A DNA stretch of 64,000 nucleotides from Geodermatophilus africanus. Its GTDB lineage: Bacteria > Actinomycetota > Actinomycetes > Mycobacteriales > Geodermatophilaceae. The stretch covers positions 1-64,000 of the forward strand of contig NZ_FNOT01000016.1 in NCBI RefSeq assembly GCF_900107105.1. Direction: 5' to 3'. The notes under the pieces are model-generated. The model saw only the letters and a list, made by a program, of their open reading frames with translations, was not told where the DNA came from and ran no database searches. The translations under genes and the position numbers were made by a program. Shown here in pieces: positions 1 to 8,562 of this stretch. Positions within the stretch are counted from its first letter, which is position 1. Each line of letters starts with the position of its first letter.

Positions 1-311
1 CCGGAGACAACCCCGACCGGCTGCGCTCCGAGCCGGCGTTCGCCGCGCTCTGCGGGGTCTCACCGATCCCGGCCTCCTCCGGGCGCACCCACCGCCACCG
101 GCTCAACCGTGGTGGCGACCGACAAGCCAACGCCGCCATCTACCGCGTCGTGCTCTGCCGGATGCGCTGGGATGCCCGCACCCGCGCCTACGTCCAGCGC
201 CGCACCGAGGAAGGCCTGTCGAAGAAGGACATCATCCGCTGCCTGAAGCGACTCATCGCTCGAGAGCTCTACTACCTGCTCACCGCATCGCCACCGGCCC
301 GAGCCTCTTGA
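1..311 (+). CDS. IS110-family transposase, C-terminal part
   Basis: The frame enters at the window edge and ends at TGA 309-311, giving about 102 residues of the C-terminal (transposase 20) domain of an IS110-type transposase. The recognisable stretch is LCGVSPIPASSG followed by NRGGDRQANAAIYRVVLCRM, the conserved block after the helix-hairpin-helix region in this family. The N-terminal DEDD catalytic domain lies outside the window, so whether the copy is complete cannot be said. The sequence just after the stop (TTGACGATCCATAGGAGCATC-like, about 307-328) resembles the right end usual for IS110 elements, which lack terminal inverted repeats. A second, differently truncated IS110 copy sits near 55.2-55.7 kb. 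Confidence 0.85.
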   Translation, partial: GDNPDRLRSEPAFAALCGVSPIPASSGRTHRHRLNRGGDRQANAAIYRVVLCRMRWDARTRAYVQRRTEEGLSKKDIIRCLKRLIARELYYLLTASPPARAS

Positions 312-412
312 CGATCCATAGGAGCATCGAACTCGTCACCTGCGTTCCTCGCGGGTTGCCGGCACCACAGCACCGGCACTGCACGAGGAACGCCGGCACG
401 GGGAGAGCCCGG

Positions 413-685
413 TCAGCCGTCGTCGTCCTCGGTCGGCGGTCGCTCCTGCATCCGGGCCACGTACTCCGCCGCGGTGGCCCAGCGGTCCACCCGGGCCAGC
501 CGCCGCCGCTCCAGCTCGGCGAGCCGGCTCTCCGGCGCGGCGACGACGAGGAAGTCGGCGTGCCGCTCCCAGACGTCGAGGCCCAGGGGCATACCCAGCA
601 GCCTCGCGACGGTGCTGCCGCTCTCCGGCGTCACGCGGGCGACCACCGGCTCGTCGCCCGCGCCGGTGAGGTCCGAGCGGGTCAC
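413..685 (-). CDS. Small protein resembling the N-terminal part of the neighbouring carboxypeptidase
   Basis: A 90-residue protein starting at GTG 685, overlapping the stop of the upstream carboxypeptidase by four bases (GTGA), so it is probably translationally coupled to it. Its residues 26-43 (VARLLGMPLGLDVWERHA) closely match residues 16-33 of the carboxypeptidase (LARLLTAPLGLDVWEVRP), and the resemblance continues through D-x-LVV-x-A and LE. It is therefore a free-standing copy of the carboxypeptidase N-terminal domain, which sits where M14 enzymes carry an activation propeptide. It has no signal peptide and no catalytic motif. A role as folding helper or inhibitor of the peptidase is an inference; it could also be a decayed duplicate, although the open frame and coupling argue against that. 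Confidence 0.75.
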   Translation of the reverse strand: MTRSDLTGAGDEPVVARVTPESGSTVARLLGMPLGLDVWERHADFLVVAAPESRLAELERRRLARVDRWATAAEYVARMQERPPTEDDDG

Positions 686-1833
686 GACCGGTCAGGCTCC
701 GCCCGCTCGAGGGCGTGCTCGATGAACGCGAACGCCGCGGGCCGGTTCTCCTCCCAGCAGGGGTGGATCTGGCTGGCGGGCAGGATGAACCCGCCCTCCT
801 GCGCGGAGGCCGGGCGCAGCTCGATGGTGAAGGACAGCGCGTCGTACTCGCCGTAGGTCCAGTCGCTGGTGTCGCCCGCCGTCGGGTACAGCTCGGACGA
901 CTGCTGCGCGGTGTACGTCTTGCCGTGCACCTTGCGGATCAGCTGCTCCATGTCCTGCGCCAGCTCCCGGTGCGCGGCGAAGTCGGCGTCGTCCTCGATC
1001 GGGTCGGACGTGTAGCCCCACGGGTACAGGACCAGCTGCGAGTAGCTGTGGTAGCTGAGCACGCCGCGGAACTGCTCGCGGGCGACGAGGTCCCGCACCG
1101 CCCGCACCTCGGGCTCGGAGAAGGCCCGCGGGCCGACGTACGTCTCGTCCGACGGGACGTGGCTGGAGGTGCTGACGTCGAGCGTGCCCCACATGTAGCC
1201 GTAGTTACGGTTCGGGTCGACGCCGACGCTGCCGCCCCGGTTGCGCCGCCGGTTCTTGCGCCACAGCCGGTTGTCGGTGCGCGTGTACTCGTGGCCGTCC
1301 GGGTTGACCATCGGCGCCACCCACACCTCGCCCTGCTGCAGCCACTGCTGCACCGGGTCGGAGGAGGAGTTCTCGACCAGGTGCTCGGCCAGCCGGTAGG
1401 GCACCTCGACGGCGAGCCACTCCCGGGCGTGGTGGCAGCCCAGGAAGGCGACCTTGGCGGTGCTGCCGCGGCGCTCGCCGATGCGCAGCGCCCAGAGGGG
1501 TCGGCCCTGCACGCTGCGTCCGATCTCGTGCAGCTCGGCGATCTCCGGGTGCTCCTCGGCCAGCCGCCGCAGGTCCTCCTCCAGGCTCGCCACGGTGTGG
1601 TAGCCGGCCGCGGCGTCGTCGGTGGCGAAGGTGCTCAGGTAGGGCTCGAGCAGCTGCACCTGCTCCACGCCGTACCCCATGGCCTCCAGCCGGGCGGCCT
1701 GGGCCTCGTCGGCCTGCACCACCAGGTGGTCGGGCCGGACCTCCCAGACGTCCAGGCCGAGGGGTGCCGTGAGGAGCCGGGCGAGCGGCGCCCGCGCACT
1801 CGTGGAGGTGACTGTCGCGATCAGGCCTGCCAT
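682..1833 (-). CDS. M14 family zinc carboxypeptidase
   Basis: Predicted 383-residue zinc carboxypeptidase, cutting residues from peptide C-termini. Start chosen at ATG 1833 because AGGAGA lies just upstream; a longer frame to 1917 has no ribosome site. An N-terminal propeptide-like segment (about residues 15-65) precedes the catalytic domain (about 75-375). Active-site elements are all visible: zinc ligands in HAREW (H135, E138) and SYHSY (H262), substrate-binding DPNRNY (N208, R209), the LYP tyrosine (Y316) and the catalytic glutamate in TIELRP (E338). No signal peptide or membrane helix is apparent, which is unusual since many bacterial M14 enzymes are secreted; the protein may be cytoplasmic or exported non-classically. 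The next gene downstream is a paralogue of its own N-terminal domain. Confidence 0.93.
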   Translation of the reverse strand: MAGLIATVTSTSARAPLARLLTAPLGLDVWEVRPDHLVVQADEAQAARLEAMGYGVEQVQLLEPYLSTFATDDAAAGYHTVASLEEDLRRLAEEHPEIAELHEIGRSVQGRPLWALRIGERRGSTAKVAFLGCHHAREWLAVEVPYRLAEHLVENSSSDPVQQWLQQGEVWVAPMVNPDGHEYTRTDNRLWRKNRRRNRGGSVGVDPNRNYGYMWGTLDVSTSSHVPSDETYVGPRAFSEPEVRAVRDLVAREQFRGVLSYHSYSQLVLYPWGYTSDPIEDDADFAAHRELAQDMEQLIRKVHGKTYTAQQSSELYPTAGDTSDWTYGEYDALSFTIELRPASAQEGGFILPASQIHPCWEENRPAAFAFIEHALERAEPDRS

Positions 1834-1924
1834 CGGTCTCTCCTGCTCTGTGAGGGGCGACTGCGCGGGTCCACGGCCGGACAGGGAGCGGGTCCGCTGG
1901 AGGCCCCACCGCAGCACCGTGCGC

Positions 1925-1934
1925 GTGCATGCAC
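1925..1934. promoter_or_regulatory. Palindrome in the divergent gap between carboxypeptidase and 148-aa gene
   Basis: The 299-base gap 1834-2132 separates two divergent genes. It holds a perfect 10-bp palindrome GTGCATGCAC about 90 bases upstream of the carboxypeptidase start. It could be an operator but short GC palindromes also arise by chance. I see no convincing -35/-10 pair elsewhere in the gap. Confidence 0.2.
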
Positions 1935-2132
1935 CAGAGGCCGACGACGGGGCGCGAGATACCCGACGGCAGCTGCTGAGGTGTCGCGGGCGCGTCGGTG
2001 TGTCCGTCCCGCGGCGACCACGGGTGGTGCCGCGGTGACGGTCCGGTGACGGCCGGACTGCAGAGTTCCGTCCGACGGTACCCAGTGCACACCGGTGCCG
2101 ACCGTGGGGCTGGAGAGAGACGGGTGAGGGAC

Positions 2133-2579
2133 ATGCCGCCTAAGAAGCCCAAGAAGCACAAGGGAGTCCCCGAGAAACTCAACCCGGAGGTCGCGGACGA
2201 CCTGCCGGACGAGTTCACCTTGCGGTGGCACGACCCGCCGGTCAACGGCTACCGGGTCGTCGAACCGGACTCCTTCGACCGACGCCTCGGCGAGATCCTG
2301 GTGTGGAACGAGGACGCCCCACTACCGGACTGGGCCGAAGGTGAGGGATGGCGGAACATCGCCGGGCCGGACCAGGTCGTGTGCCGGCGGAAGCGCTGGT
2401 CCGAGCCCAGGTCGCCGGCGGACTACGAGTGCGAGTACCGGCACGAGCGTGGGGACTCGGACCACGACGACCGGGATCACGACGTGACGTTCCCCCTGGA
2501 CGAGATGGTGTTCGTCGAGCCGGGTGAGGACGGCTACCCCGACCACTGGCTGCCGCGGTACGAGCCGCCCTGGAGCTGA
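2133..2579 (+). CDS. Hypothetical protein upstream of the TIR-WD40 gene
   Basis: A 148-residue protein I do not recognise. ATG 2133 follows GGGTGAGGG at a workable spacing; a longer frame back to 1998 has no such support. The N-terminus is strongly basic (MPPKKPKKHKG), the middle is rich in tryptophan and charged residues, and there is an Asp/His-rich run (HERGDSDHDDRDHD) near residue 112 that could bind metal. The C-terminus is acidic and proline-rich. No membrane segment or signal peptide is seen. It ends 43 bases before the TIR-nSTAND-WD40 gene on the same strand, so the two may form one transcription unit and it may be an accessory protein of that system; that link rests only on position. 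Confidence 0.65.
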   Translation: MPPKKPKKHKGVPEKLNPEVADDLPDEFTLRWHDPPVNGYRVVEPDSFDRRLGEILVWNEDAPLPDWAEGEGWRNIAGPDQVVCRRKRWSEPRSPADYECEYRHERGDSDHDDRDHDVTFPLDEMVFVEPGEDGYPDHWLPRYEPPWS

Positions 2580-2622
2580 CCACGGCGCGGCGCACCTGGC
2601 ACCCCAGGATCCGGGAACGGTC

Positions 2623-5600
2623 ATGCCGTCGTTGTTCGTGAGCCACTGCAGTGCCGACCGGGCCGCGGCTGAGCGGATGCGCGACTGGCTGCAGCGCGAG
2701 GAGTTCTCGGCGCTCTTCCTCGACTTCGACCCCGCTCTCGGCATCCCCGCAGGACGCAACTGGGAACGAGAGCTGTACGCCCGGCTGCGCAGCGCCGATG
2801 CCGTGGTGTTCCTCGCCAGCCCGGCGTCGGTCGCATCCTCCTGGTGCTTCGCCGAGGTGAGCCTGGCGCGGTCCCTGGGCCGACCGGTCTTCCCGGTGCG
2901 CGTCGAGGCCGGCGTTCGGATGCCCCTGCTCGAGGACGTGCAGTGGGTCGACCTCGGAGAGGGGGAGCCCGCCCTGGCCCGTCTGCGGGGTGGGTTGCGG
3001 CGAGCCGGGTTCCACGCGGCTGACGCCTTTGACTGGGATGTCACCCGTCCGCCGTATCCGGGTCTGGAGGCGTTCACCGCGGAGGACGCTGCCGTCTTCT
3101 TCGGCCGGGACCCGGAGATCGAGCGGCTGATGGACCTGCTCCAGCCGACGCTGCAACGAGGGAGCGGGCGCTTCGTGGGCATCATCGGGCCCTCGGGCAG
3201 CGGCAAGTCCTCGTTGCTCCGGGCCGGCCTGCTCCCCCGCCTGCGGCGCCTGCGCTCCAGGTGGGTGCTGGTGCCGCCCATGCGTCCCGGTGACCAGCCG
3301 GTCCGCAACCTGGCCCGCTCCCTGGCCGCGGCGTTCGACGGGCACGGCCGGCCGCGTCCGGTCGAGCTGGTGGAACGGCGCCTCGAGGACGGCATGACCG
3401 GGTTGCGGCGTCTGGCCCTCGAGCTCTCGGACCTCCACCGTGCCGCGGACGGCGACCCCCCGGGTGTGCTGATCGCCATCGACCAGGCCGAGGAGCTGCT
3501 GACCCAGGGCGGGATCCATGAGCAGCAGGCCTTCCTGCGGCTCGTGCGTGGCGCGGTGGGCGGTGAGGGTCCCCTCTGGGGAGTGGCCACCATCCGGTCG
3601 GAGTTCCTGAGCACGTCACCGGAGCGCGCGGGGCTGGCCGAGCTCGTCGACGACTCGCTCGTCGTGGAACCGCTCAGCAGGGCGCGACTCGCCGAGGTGA
3701 TCGAGGCACCCGGGCGGCGAGCGGGACTCGAGTTCGCTCCGGGCCTCATCGGACGGATGGTCGAGGACACCGCCGGCGGGGACGCCCTCCCGCTGCTGGC
3801 CTACACCCTGCGCGAGCTGTACCAGCGCGCCGGACCCGATGGGCGGATCGAACACGCCGACTACGAGTCCGTCGGCGGGGTCGTCGGTGCCCTCCAGCGC
3901 CGCGCCGACCGGATCACCGAGGAACTGTCCCGGCGAGGCGACGACCGGCTGGTGCTGCCCACGTTGCTGAAGCTGGTCACCGTCGAGGGCGACGGCGAAC
4001 CGACCCGTCGACGTGTGGGACGCAGCTCCCTGGGCGTCGACGAGCAGGTCGTCGTCGATGCGTTCGTGGAGGCGCGCCTGGTCACCTCGCGCCAGGAGGG
4101 CGGTGGCCGGCCCGGGACCGCCGAGGCGGTCGTGGAGGTCGCCCACGAGGCGCTGCTGCGGCAGTGGCCTCCACTGCGAGACGCGATCGAGGCCGGACGG
4201 GCGTGGCTGCGGATCCGCTCGGAGCTGGAACGGATGGCCCTCGACTGGGACGCCGAGGGGCGCGACGACTCCTATCTGCTGCGCGGTGCCCGCCTGGCGG
4301 CCACGGACCGCTGGTCCGGGGAGCACTCTGCGGAGCTCGGTCCGACCGAACGGGCGTTCCTCGACGCCAGCCGGGCGTCGGCCTCGCGGGAGCTCCATGC
4401 CGCGCGACGGTCCGTCCGGCGGCTCCGGGTCCTGGCGGCCGGTCTGACCGTGCTGTTGGTGGTCGCGCTGGGAGCCGTTGCGTACGCCGTCCGCGCGAAC
4501 GAGCGCACCCTGGCCCAGACGCGTCTGACGCTGGCTCGCCAACTCGCCGCAGCAACGACCGAGCTGGTGGACTCCCAGCCCGACACGGCGATCCTGGCCG
4601 GTCTGCAGTCGATGAGCCTGGCCCGCGGCCAGGTGCCGGAGCCGCCGGCCGGGCTGGTCACCGCTCTCTCGCGGACCACCCACGCGTCCCGGCAGCTCCT
4701 CCACGACGACCGGGTCCACGGGGTGGCCTTCAGCCCGGACGGCCGGGTGCTGGCCACCGGCAGCGCCGACGGGGCCGTCCACTGGTGGGACGCGGCGAGC
4801 GGCACCCCACGGGGGGAACCGCTGGCCGTGCACTCCAACGGCGTGTCGGCCGTGGCGTTCAGCCCGGACGGTCAGCAGCTGGTCTCGGGGAGCTCCGACG
4901 GCACCGTGGCACTCACCGACGTCCGGAGCGGCGAGGTGCGCGGCGAGCCGCCGGCCGGCCACGAGGCCGCCGTGACCTCGGTCGCCTTCAGCCCGGACGG
5001 CCGGTCGATCGCCACGGCGAGTGACGACCGGACGGTGCGGCTGTGGGACGTGGCGTCCGGACGTCCTCTCGGGCAGCCGCTCACCGGACACGGGGACGCG
5101 GTGAACCGAGTGGCCTATAGCCCCGACGGGACCCTGGTGGCATCGGCGAGCAACGACGGGACGATCCGGTTGTGGGACGTCGGGACGGGCGGCCAGCACG
5201 GCGCACCGCTCACCGGCCACGGCAACTGGGTGCGCGGGGTCGCGTTCAGCCCCGACGGCGCACTGCTGGTGTCCGGCAGCTTCGACGCCACCGTCCGCCT
5301 GTGGGACGTCGCCACCGGTCAGCCGCACGGCGCACCGCTGACCGGCCACTCGGCCGAGGTGCGCGCGGTGGCGTTCAGTCCCGACGGCCGGCTGGTGGCC
5401 TCGGGCGGCACGGACTCGACCACCCGGCTGTGGGACGTCGCGACCGGTCGGCCCCACGGCCAGCCGTTGGCGGGGCACACCAACGAGGTCGACTCCGTGG
5501 CCTTCAGCCCCGACGGACGGCAGATGGCCACCGCGGCATGGGACGACACGGCGCGGATCTGGCAGCTCGAGGAGACCCCCACCGTCAGCCGGGCCCTCGT

Positions 5601-6633
5601 CGGCTCCGAGGACGCGGTCTTCGCGGTCGCGTTCAGCCCGGACGGGCGCTCCCTGGTCACGGGCGGCGCTGATGACGTCGTCCGCACCTGGGACGTGTCG
5701 ACGGGACGACCCCTCGGCGTGCCGATGTCCGGGCACCAGGGTGACGTCCATGACGTCGCCCTCAGCCCCGACGGCCGACTCCTGGCCTCGAGCAGTGAGG
5801 ACGGCACCGTCCGGCTGTGGGACGTGGCCACCGGGGAACCGCACGGTCTGCCCCTGGGCGGCCATGGCTACCGGGTCTACGGCATCGCCTTCAGCCCCGA
5901 CGGGCGGCTGCTCGCGTCCGGAGGCGAGGACGCGACGGTGCGGCTCTGGGACGTCGCCGCCGGTCGAGAGGTCGGCGCGCCGCTGACCGGGCCCGTCGAG
6001 GCCGTGTACGCGGTCGCCTTCAGTCCCGACGGGGCGACGGTGGCCGGCGGGAGCCTGGACAGCACGGTGTGGCTCTGGGACGTCGCGACCGGCCGACCGC
6101 TCGGGGAGCCGCTGAGCGGCCACACCGCCGACGTCAACGGCGTCGCCTTCAGCCCCGACGGCCGGCTGATCGCCTCGGCGTCCTCCGACAGCACGGTCCG
6201 GGTGTGGCAGGCGTCCAGTGAGCAGCCGGACGGCATTCCCCTGACCGACCACACGGACGAGGTCTACGGCGTGGCCTTCAGTCCCGACGGCAGGTCGGTC
6301 GCGTCCGGGAGCCTCGACGGCACCGCGCTCGTCTACGACGCCCGGACGGGGGACCGCCACGGTCACCCACTGAGCGGCCACCGGGCCGGCGTCGTCGGTG
6401 TGGCGTTCAGCCCCGACGGCGACGTGCTCGCGACCGCCAGCGATGACGGGACCGTGCTGCTGTGGGACCTGCGGTTCGACGACTGGCTGGCTGCCGGGTG
6501 CGGGCTGGTGAACCGCAACCTCTCGATGACCGAGTGGGAGCGACTCCTCCCCGGTCGGCCCTATGAGCGGACGTGCCCGGGGTTCCCGGCGGGGACGGGT
6601 GCGCCGGGCGGCGCGCCGGCCGCGCCGTACTGA
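2623..6633 (+). CDS. TIR - nSTAND NTPase - WD40 receptor-like protein
   Basis: A 1336-residue multidomain protein from ATG 2623. Residues about 1-135 form a TIR domain opening with SHCSADRAAAERM and carrying the SSWCFAE motif whose glutamate (E78) is the expected NADase residue. Residues about 150-590 are an nSTAND1-type NTPase with Walker A GPSGSGKS (189-196) and Walker B LIAIDQAEELL (D287). A single hydrophobic helix near 602-620 follows, then helical repeats. From about 690 to 1285 there are 14 WD40 repeats, each with AFSPDG and mostly LWDVATG, enough for two seven-bladed propellers, followed by the RPYERTCPG tail common in this family. Known TIR-STAND proteins are NLR-like sensors that oligomerise on ligand binding and activate TIR, typically in antiphage defence; the trigger here is unknown. 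The transmembrane helix suggests membrane anchoring. Confidence 0.95.
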   Translation: MPSLFVSHCSADRAAAERMRDWLQREEFSALFLDFDPALGIPAGRNWERELYARLRSADAVVFLASPASVASSWCFAEVSLARSLGRPVFPVRVEAGVRMPLLEDVQWVDLGEGEPALARLRGGLRRAGFHAADAFDWDVTRPPYPGLEAFTAEDAAVFFGRDPEIERLMDLLQPTLQRGSGRFVGIIGPSGSGKSSLLRAGLLPRLRRLRSRWVLVPPMRPGDQPVRNLARSLAAAFDGHGRPRPVELVERRLEDGMTGLRRLALELSDLHRAADGDPPGVLIAIDQAEELLTQGGIHEQQAFLRLVRGAVGGEGPLWGVATIRSEFLSTSPERAGLAELVDDSLVVEPLSRARLAEVIEAPGRRAGLEFAPGLIGRMVEDTAGGDALPLLAYTLRELYQRAGPDGRIEHADYESVGGVVGALQRRADRITEELSRRGDDRLVLPTLLKLVTVEGDGEPTRRRVGRSSLGVDEQVVVDAFVEARLVTSRQEGGGRPGTAEAVVEVAHEALLRQWPPLRDAIEAGRAWLRIRSELERMALDWDAEGRDDSYLLRGARLAATDRWSGEHSAELGPTERAFLDASRASASRELHAARRSVRRLRVLAAGLTVLLVVALGAVAYAVRANERTLAQTRLTLARQLAAATTELVDSQPDTAILAGLQSMSLARGQVPEPPAGLVTALSRTTHASRQLLHDDRVHGVAFSPDGRVLATGSADGAVHWWDAASGTPRGEPLAVHSNGVSAVAFSPDGQQLVSGSSDGTVALTDVRSGEVRGEPPAGHEAAVTSVAFSPDGRSIATASDDRTVRLWDVASGRPLGQPLTGHGDAVNRVAYSPDGTLVASASNDGTIRLWDVGTGGQHGAPLTGHGNWVRGVAFSPDGALLVSGSFDATVRLWDVATGQPHGAPLTGHSAEVRAVAFSPDGRLVASGGTDSTTRLWDVATGRPHGQPLAGHTNEVDSVAFSPDGRQMATAAWDDTARIWQLEETPTVSRALVGSEDAVFAVAFSPDGRSLVTGGADDVVRTWDVSTGRPLGVPMSGHQGDVHDVALSPDGRLLASSSEDGTVRLWDVATGEPHGLPLGGHGYRVYGIAFSPDGRLLASGGEDATVRLWDVAAGREVGAPLTGPVEAVYAVAFSPDGATVAGGSLDSTVWLWDVATGRPLGEPLSGHTADVNGVAFSPDGRLIASASSDSTVRVWQASSEQPDGIPLTDHTDEVYGVAFSPDGRSVASGSLDGTALVYDARTGDRHGHPLSGHRAGVVGVAFSPDGDVLATASDDGTVLLWDLRFDDWLAAGCGLVNRNLSMTEWERLLPGRPYERTCPGFPAGTGAPGGAPAAPY

Positions 6634-6704
6634 TGCGCGGGCCCGGGCTCACCCGGCGCCCGGCCGGGAGGGACCCACCGGCTCCGCTGTGATGACGGTC
6701 GGGG

Positions 6705-6914
6705 GTGTCCGAGGCCTCCGAGGGTCGCTGGTGCAACCCGCCGGACCGCGAGGTCGGCGCCGCGCCGACGACGTCCCCCGACCTCGACTGGGTCGACGCG
6801 CTGCTGTGGGTCAAGCAGCCGGGCGACTCCGACGGCACCTGCGCAGGCGGTCCGCCCGCCGGTCAGTGGTGGCCCGAGATGGCCCTGGAGCTGGTGGACG
6901 GCGAGGACGGCTGA
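6705..6914 (+). pseudogene. Relic of a GH6 cellulase C-terminus
   Basis: A 69-codon frame ending at TGA 6912-6914. Its sequence (GRWCNPPDREVG, then WVDALLWVKQPGDSDGTC and AGQWWPEMAL) matches the last part of glycoside hydrolase family 6 endoglucanases/cellobiohydrolases, including the second disulfide cysteine and the WVK-PG-SDG substrate-loop motif. The upstream catalytic barrel with its aspartates is absent; the sequence before it is the end of the TIR-WD40 gene. It is best read as a leftover of a deletion or insertion that removed most of a cellulase. A short expressed protein cannot be ruled out but would be inactive as a cellulase. Confidence 0.7.
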
Positions 6915-6980
6915 GAGGACCATCCTGCCCCGGCCTCCCTGCACGAGGCCGGCAGCCGCCCGGATCGGAGGCATGGGGCC

Positions 6981-7529
6981 GTGACCTCGGACTGGGAGCC
7001 GTTCTTCTCGTCGCTGGCGCAGGTGGCCGTCACGGCCTTCGCCGTCCTGCTCGCGCTCCTGCAGGTGACGAGGAGGAGGTGGCGGACCTCGACGCTCCGG
7101 GCGGCTGCCGCGGCGCTCGCGCTGCTGCAGCTGGTCGTGCCGCTGCTGGCCGGTGTCGTGGCCCTCATGCCGGGGAACCCGTGGCGCGTCGGTTACCTGC
7201 TCATGGCGTCCGCCGGCCTGCTCGGTCTGGTCTGGCACGGCTGGCTGTACCTGCGGCACGAGGACGAGGCCGACACCTTCGACCAGCGGCAGGTCCAGAT
7301 CGGCCTGCCGGTGTCCCTGGCGGTCTACTTCGGCCTGGTCGCCTTCGCCTGGAACGGTTCGCCGACCTCCCTCTACGTGGTGGGCGCCCTCAGCCTCTGG
7401 CTGCTCCTCTCCGGCTCGGGGCAGGCCTGGCTGCTCCTGGACGTCGCCCGTGGACGGGTCGCCGACGACGCGGACGGCGCTGCGACGCACTCCCCGGAGA
7501 CCCCGGTCGGCCGGTCGCCGACCCGGTGA
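6981..7529 (+). CDS. Multi-pass membrane protein of unknown function
   Basis: A 182-residue protein from GTG 6981. Hydrophobic segments at about 10-28, 40-62, 70-86, 107-124 and 131-152 suggest five transmembrane helices with a charged loop (LRHEDEADTFDQRQ) between the third and fourth, and a hydrophilic C-terminal tail. I do not recognise a family or catalytic motif. The start is uncertain: GGAGG lies 13 bases upstream. It ends directly against the convergent patatin gene with no gap, so no separate terminator fits between them. Confidence 0.65.
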   Translation: MTSDWEPFFSSLAQVAVTAFAVLLALLQVTRRRWRTSTLRAAAAALALLQLVVPLLAGVVALMPGNPWRVGYLLMASAGLLGLVWHGWLYLRHEDEADTFDQRQVQIGLPVSLAVYFGLVAFAWNGSPTSLYVVGALSLWLLLSGSGQAWLLLDVARGRVADDADGAATHSPETPVGRSPTR

Positions 7530-8528
7530 TCAGCCGGCGCCGCGGCACTCGCGGACGTAGCCGGCCCAGTCCCAGCCGGCGAGGAACTCCCGCGCCGTCG
7601 CCGTCCCCGCGGCGACCAACCGCGACCGCTCGGCCGCGCCGACGTCGAACTCGGTCAGGCCGGTGCCGGTGGTGTCGATCGAGAACGCGCGGCGCCGCAC
7701 GCACGGCCGGGCGAGGTAGCCGCGGTCGCGGGCGGAGATCGTCGTCGCCACCAGCGAGTCCAGCAGCCGCAGCGGCCCGGGCAGCCGCCGGCCGTGCGGG
7801 AGGACCGACACGTCCTCGTCGGAGAGCGTGTCCCCGACGCCGATGCCGAACGTCGGCCAGCGCGGCGCGGCGGCGTCGGTGCGGTCGAACGTCTCCACCG
7901 GGAAGTTGGACAGCACCCCGCCGTCCACCAGCGTCGAGCGCCGGCCGGTGCGCGCGTCCCGCAGCGTCCGCGGGGAGAAGAAGTAGGGGATGGCGAGGGA
8001 CGCGCGCACGGCGTCGGCGACGGGCTGGGCGTCGGGGTCCAGCCCGTACTCCCGGTAGTCCCAGGGCAGCCGCAGCAGCCGGCCGCGGGTGACGTCGGTG
8101 GCGGTCACGACTAGGCGGTAGCGCTGCCACGGCGCCAGCGCCGGGTCGTCGCCGGGGTCGTCGCGGCGCAGGTCGCCGAAGGTGTGGACGCCGAGGTCGG
8201 CGAGCTCCCGGCGGAGCCAGTCGGTGACGTAGCGCCCGGGGTGCAGGCCGGACCGGGTCAGCAGGCCGACGACGGGGGCCACGATCGGCACCGGAGCCCA
8301 CGCGTCGGGGACCCGGTCGTACTCCAGCCGGGAGACCCGCTCGAGCACACCGTCGGCGTCCAGCCCGGTGGCGAGGAACGCGGCGAGCACGGCGCCGGCC
8401 GAGGAGCCGGCGACCCGTTCGACCCGGTGGCTGCGCAGCAGCTCGACGACGGCGCCCAGCAGGGCGATCCCCTTCACCCCACCGCCCTCGAGGACCAGGT
8501 CGGCCGGCAGCCGGTCGGGAGGGGGCAC
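7530..8528 (-). CDS. Patatin-like phospholipase
   Basis: A 332-residue patatin-family acyl hydrolase, start set at GTG 8528, about ten residues before the first conserved motif. It shows the oxyanion motif GGGVKG (15-20), the nucleophile elbow GSSAG (S43) and the second dyad residue in VDGGVLSNFP. These three motifs make the Ser-Asp dyad of bacterial patatins, which hydrolyse phospholipids or other acyl esters. No signal peptide is visible, so it probably acts in the cytoplasm. A 78-residue protein gene lies 34 bases upstream on the same strand and may be cotranscribed. A second patatin gene occurs at 31.4 kb. Confidence 0.93.
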   Translation of the reverse strand: MPPPDRLPADLVLEGGGVKGIALLGAVVELLRSHRVERVAGSSAGAVLAAFLATGLDADGVLERVSRLEYDRVPDAWAPVPIVAPVVGLLTRSGLHPGRYVTDWLRRELADLGVHTFGDLRRDDPGDDPALAPWQRYRLVVTATDVTRGRLLRLPWDYREYGLDPDAQPVADAVRASLAIPYFFSPRTLRDARTGRRSTLVDGGVLSNFPVETFDRTDAAAPRWPTFGIGVGDTLSDEDVSVLPHGRRLPGPLRLLDSLVATTISARDRGYLARPCVRRRAFSIDTTGTGLTEFDVGAAERSRLVAAGTATAREFLAGWDWAGYVRECRGAG

Positions 8529-8562
8529 CCCCGCACCGTAGGCGCGGGCCCGCCCGGTCCGC

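Noticed and set aside
3616-6381. Very long open frame on the minus strand opposite the TIR-WD40 gene
   Set aside because: It mirrors the WD40 repeats of the plus-strand gene, has no recognisable domain, and long antisense frames are expected at this GC content.
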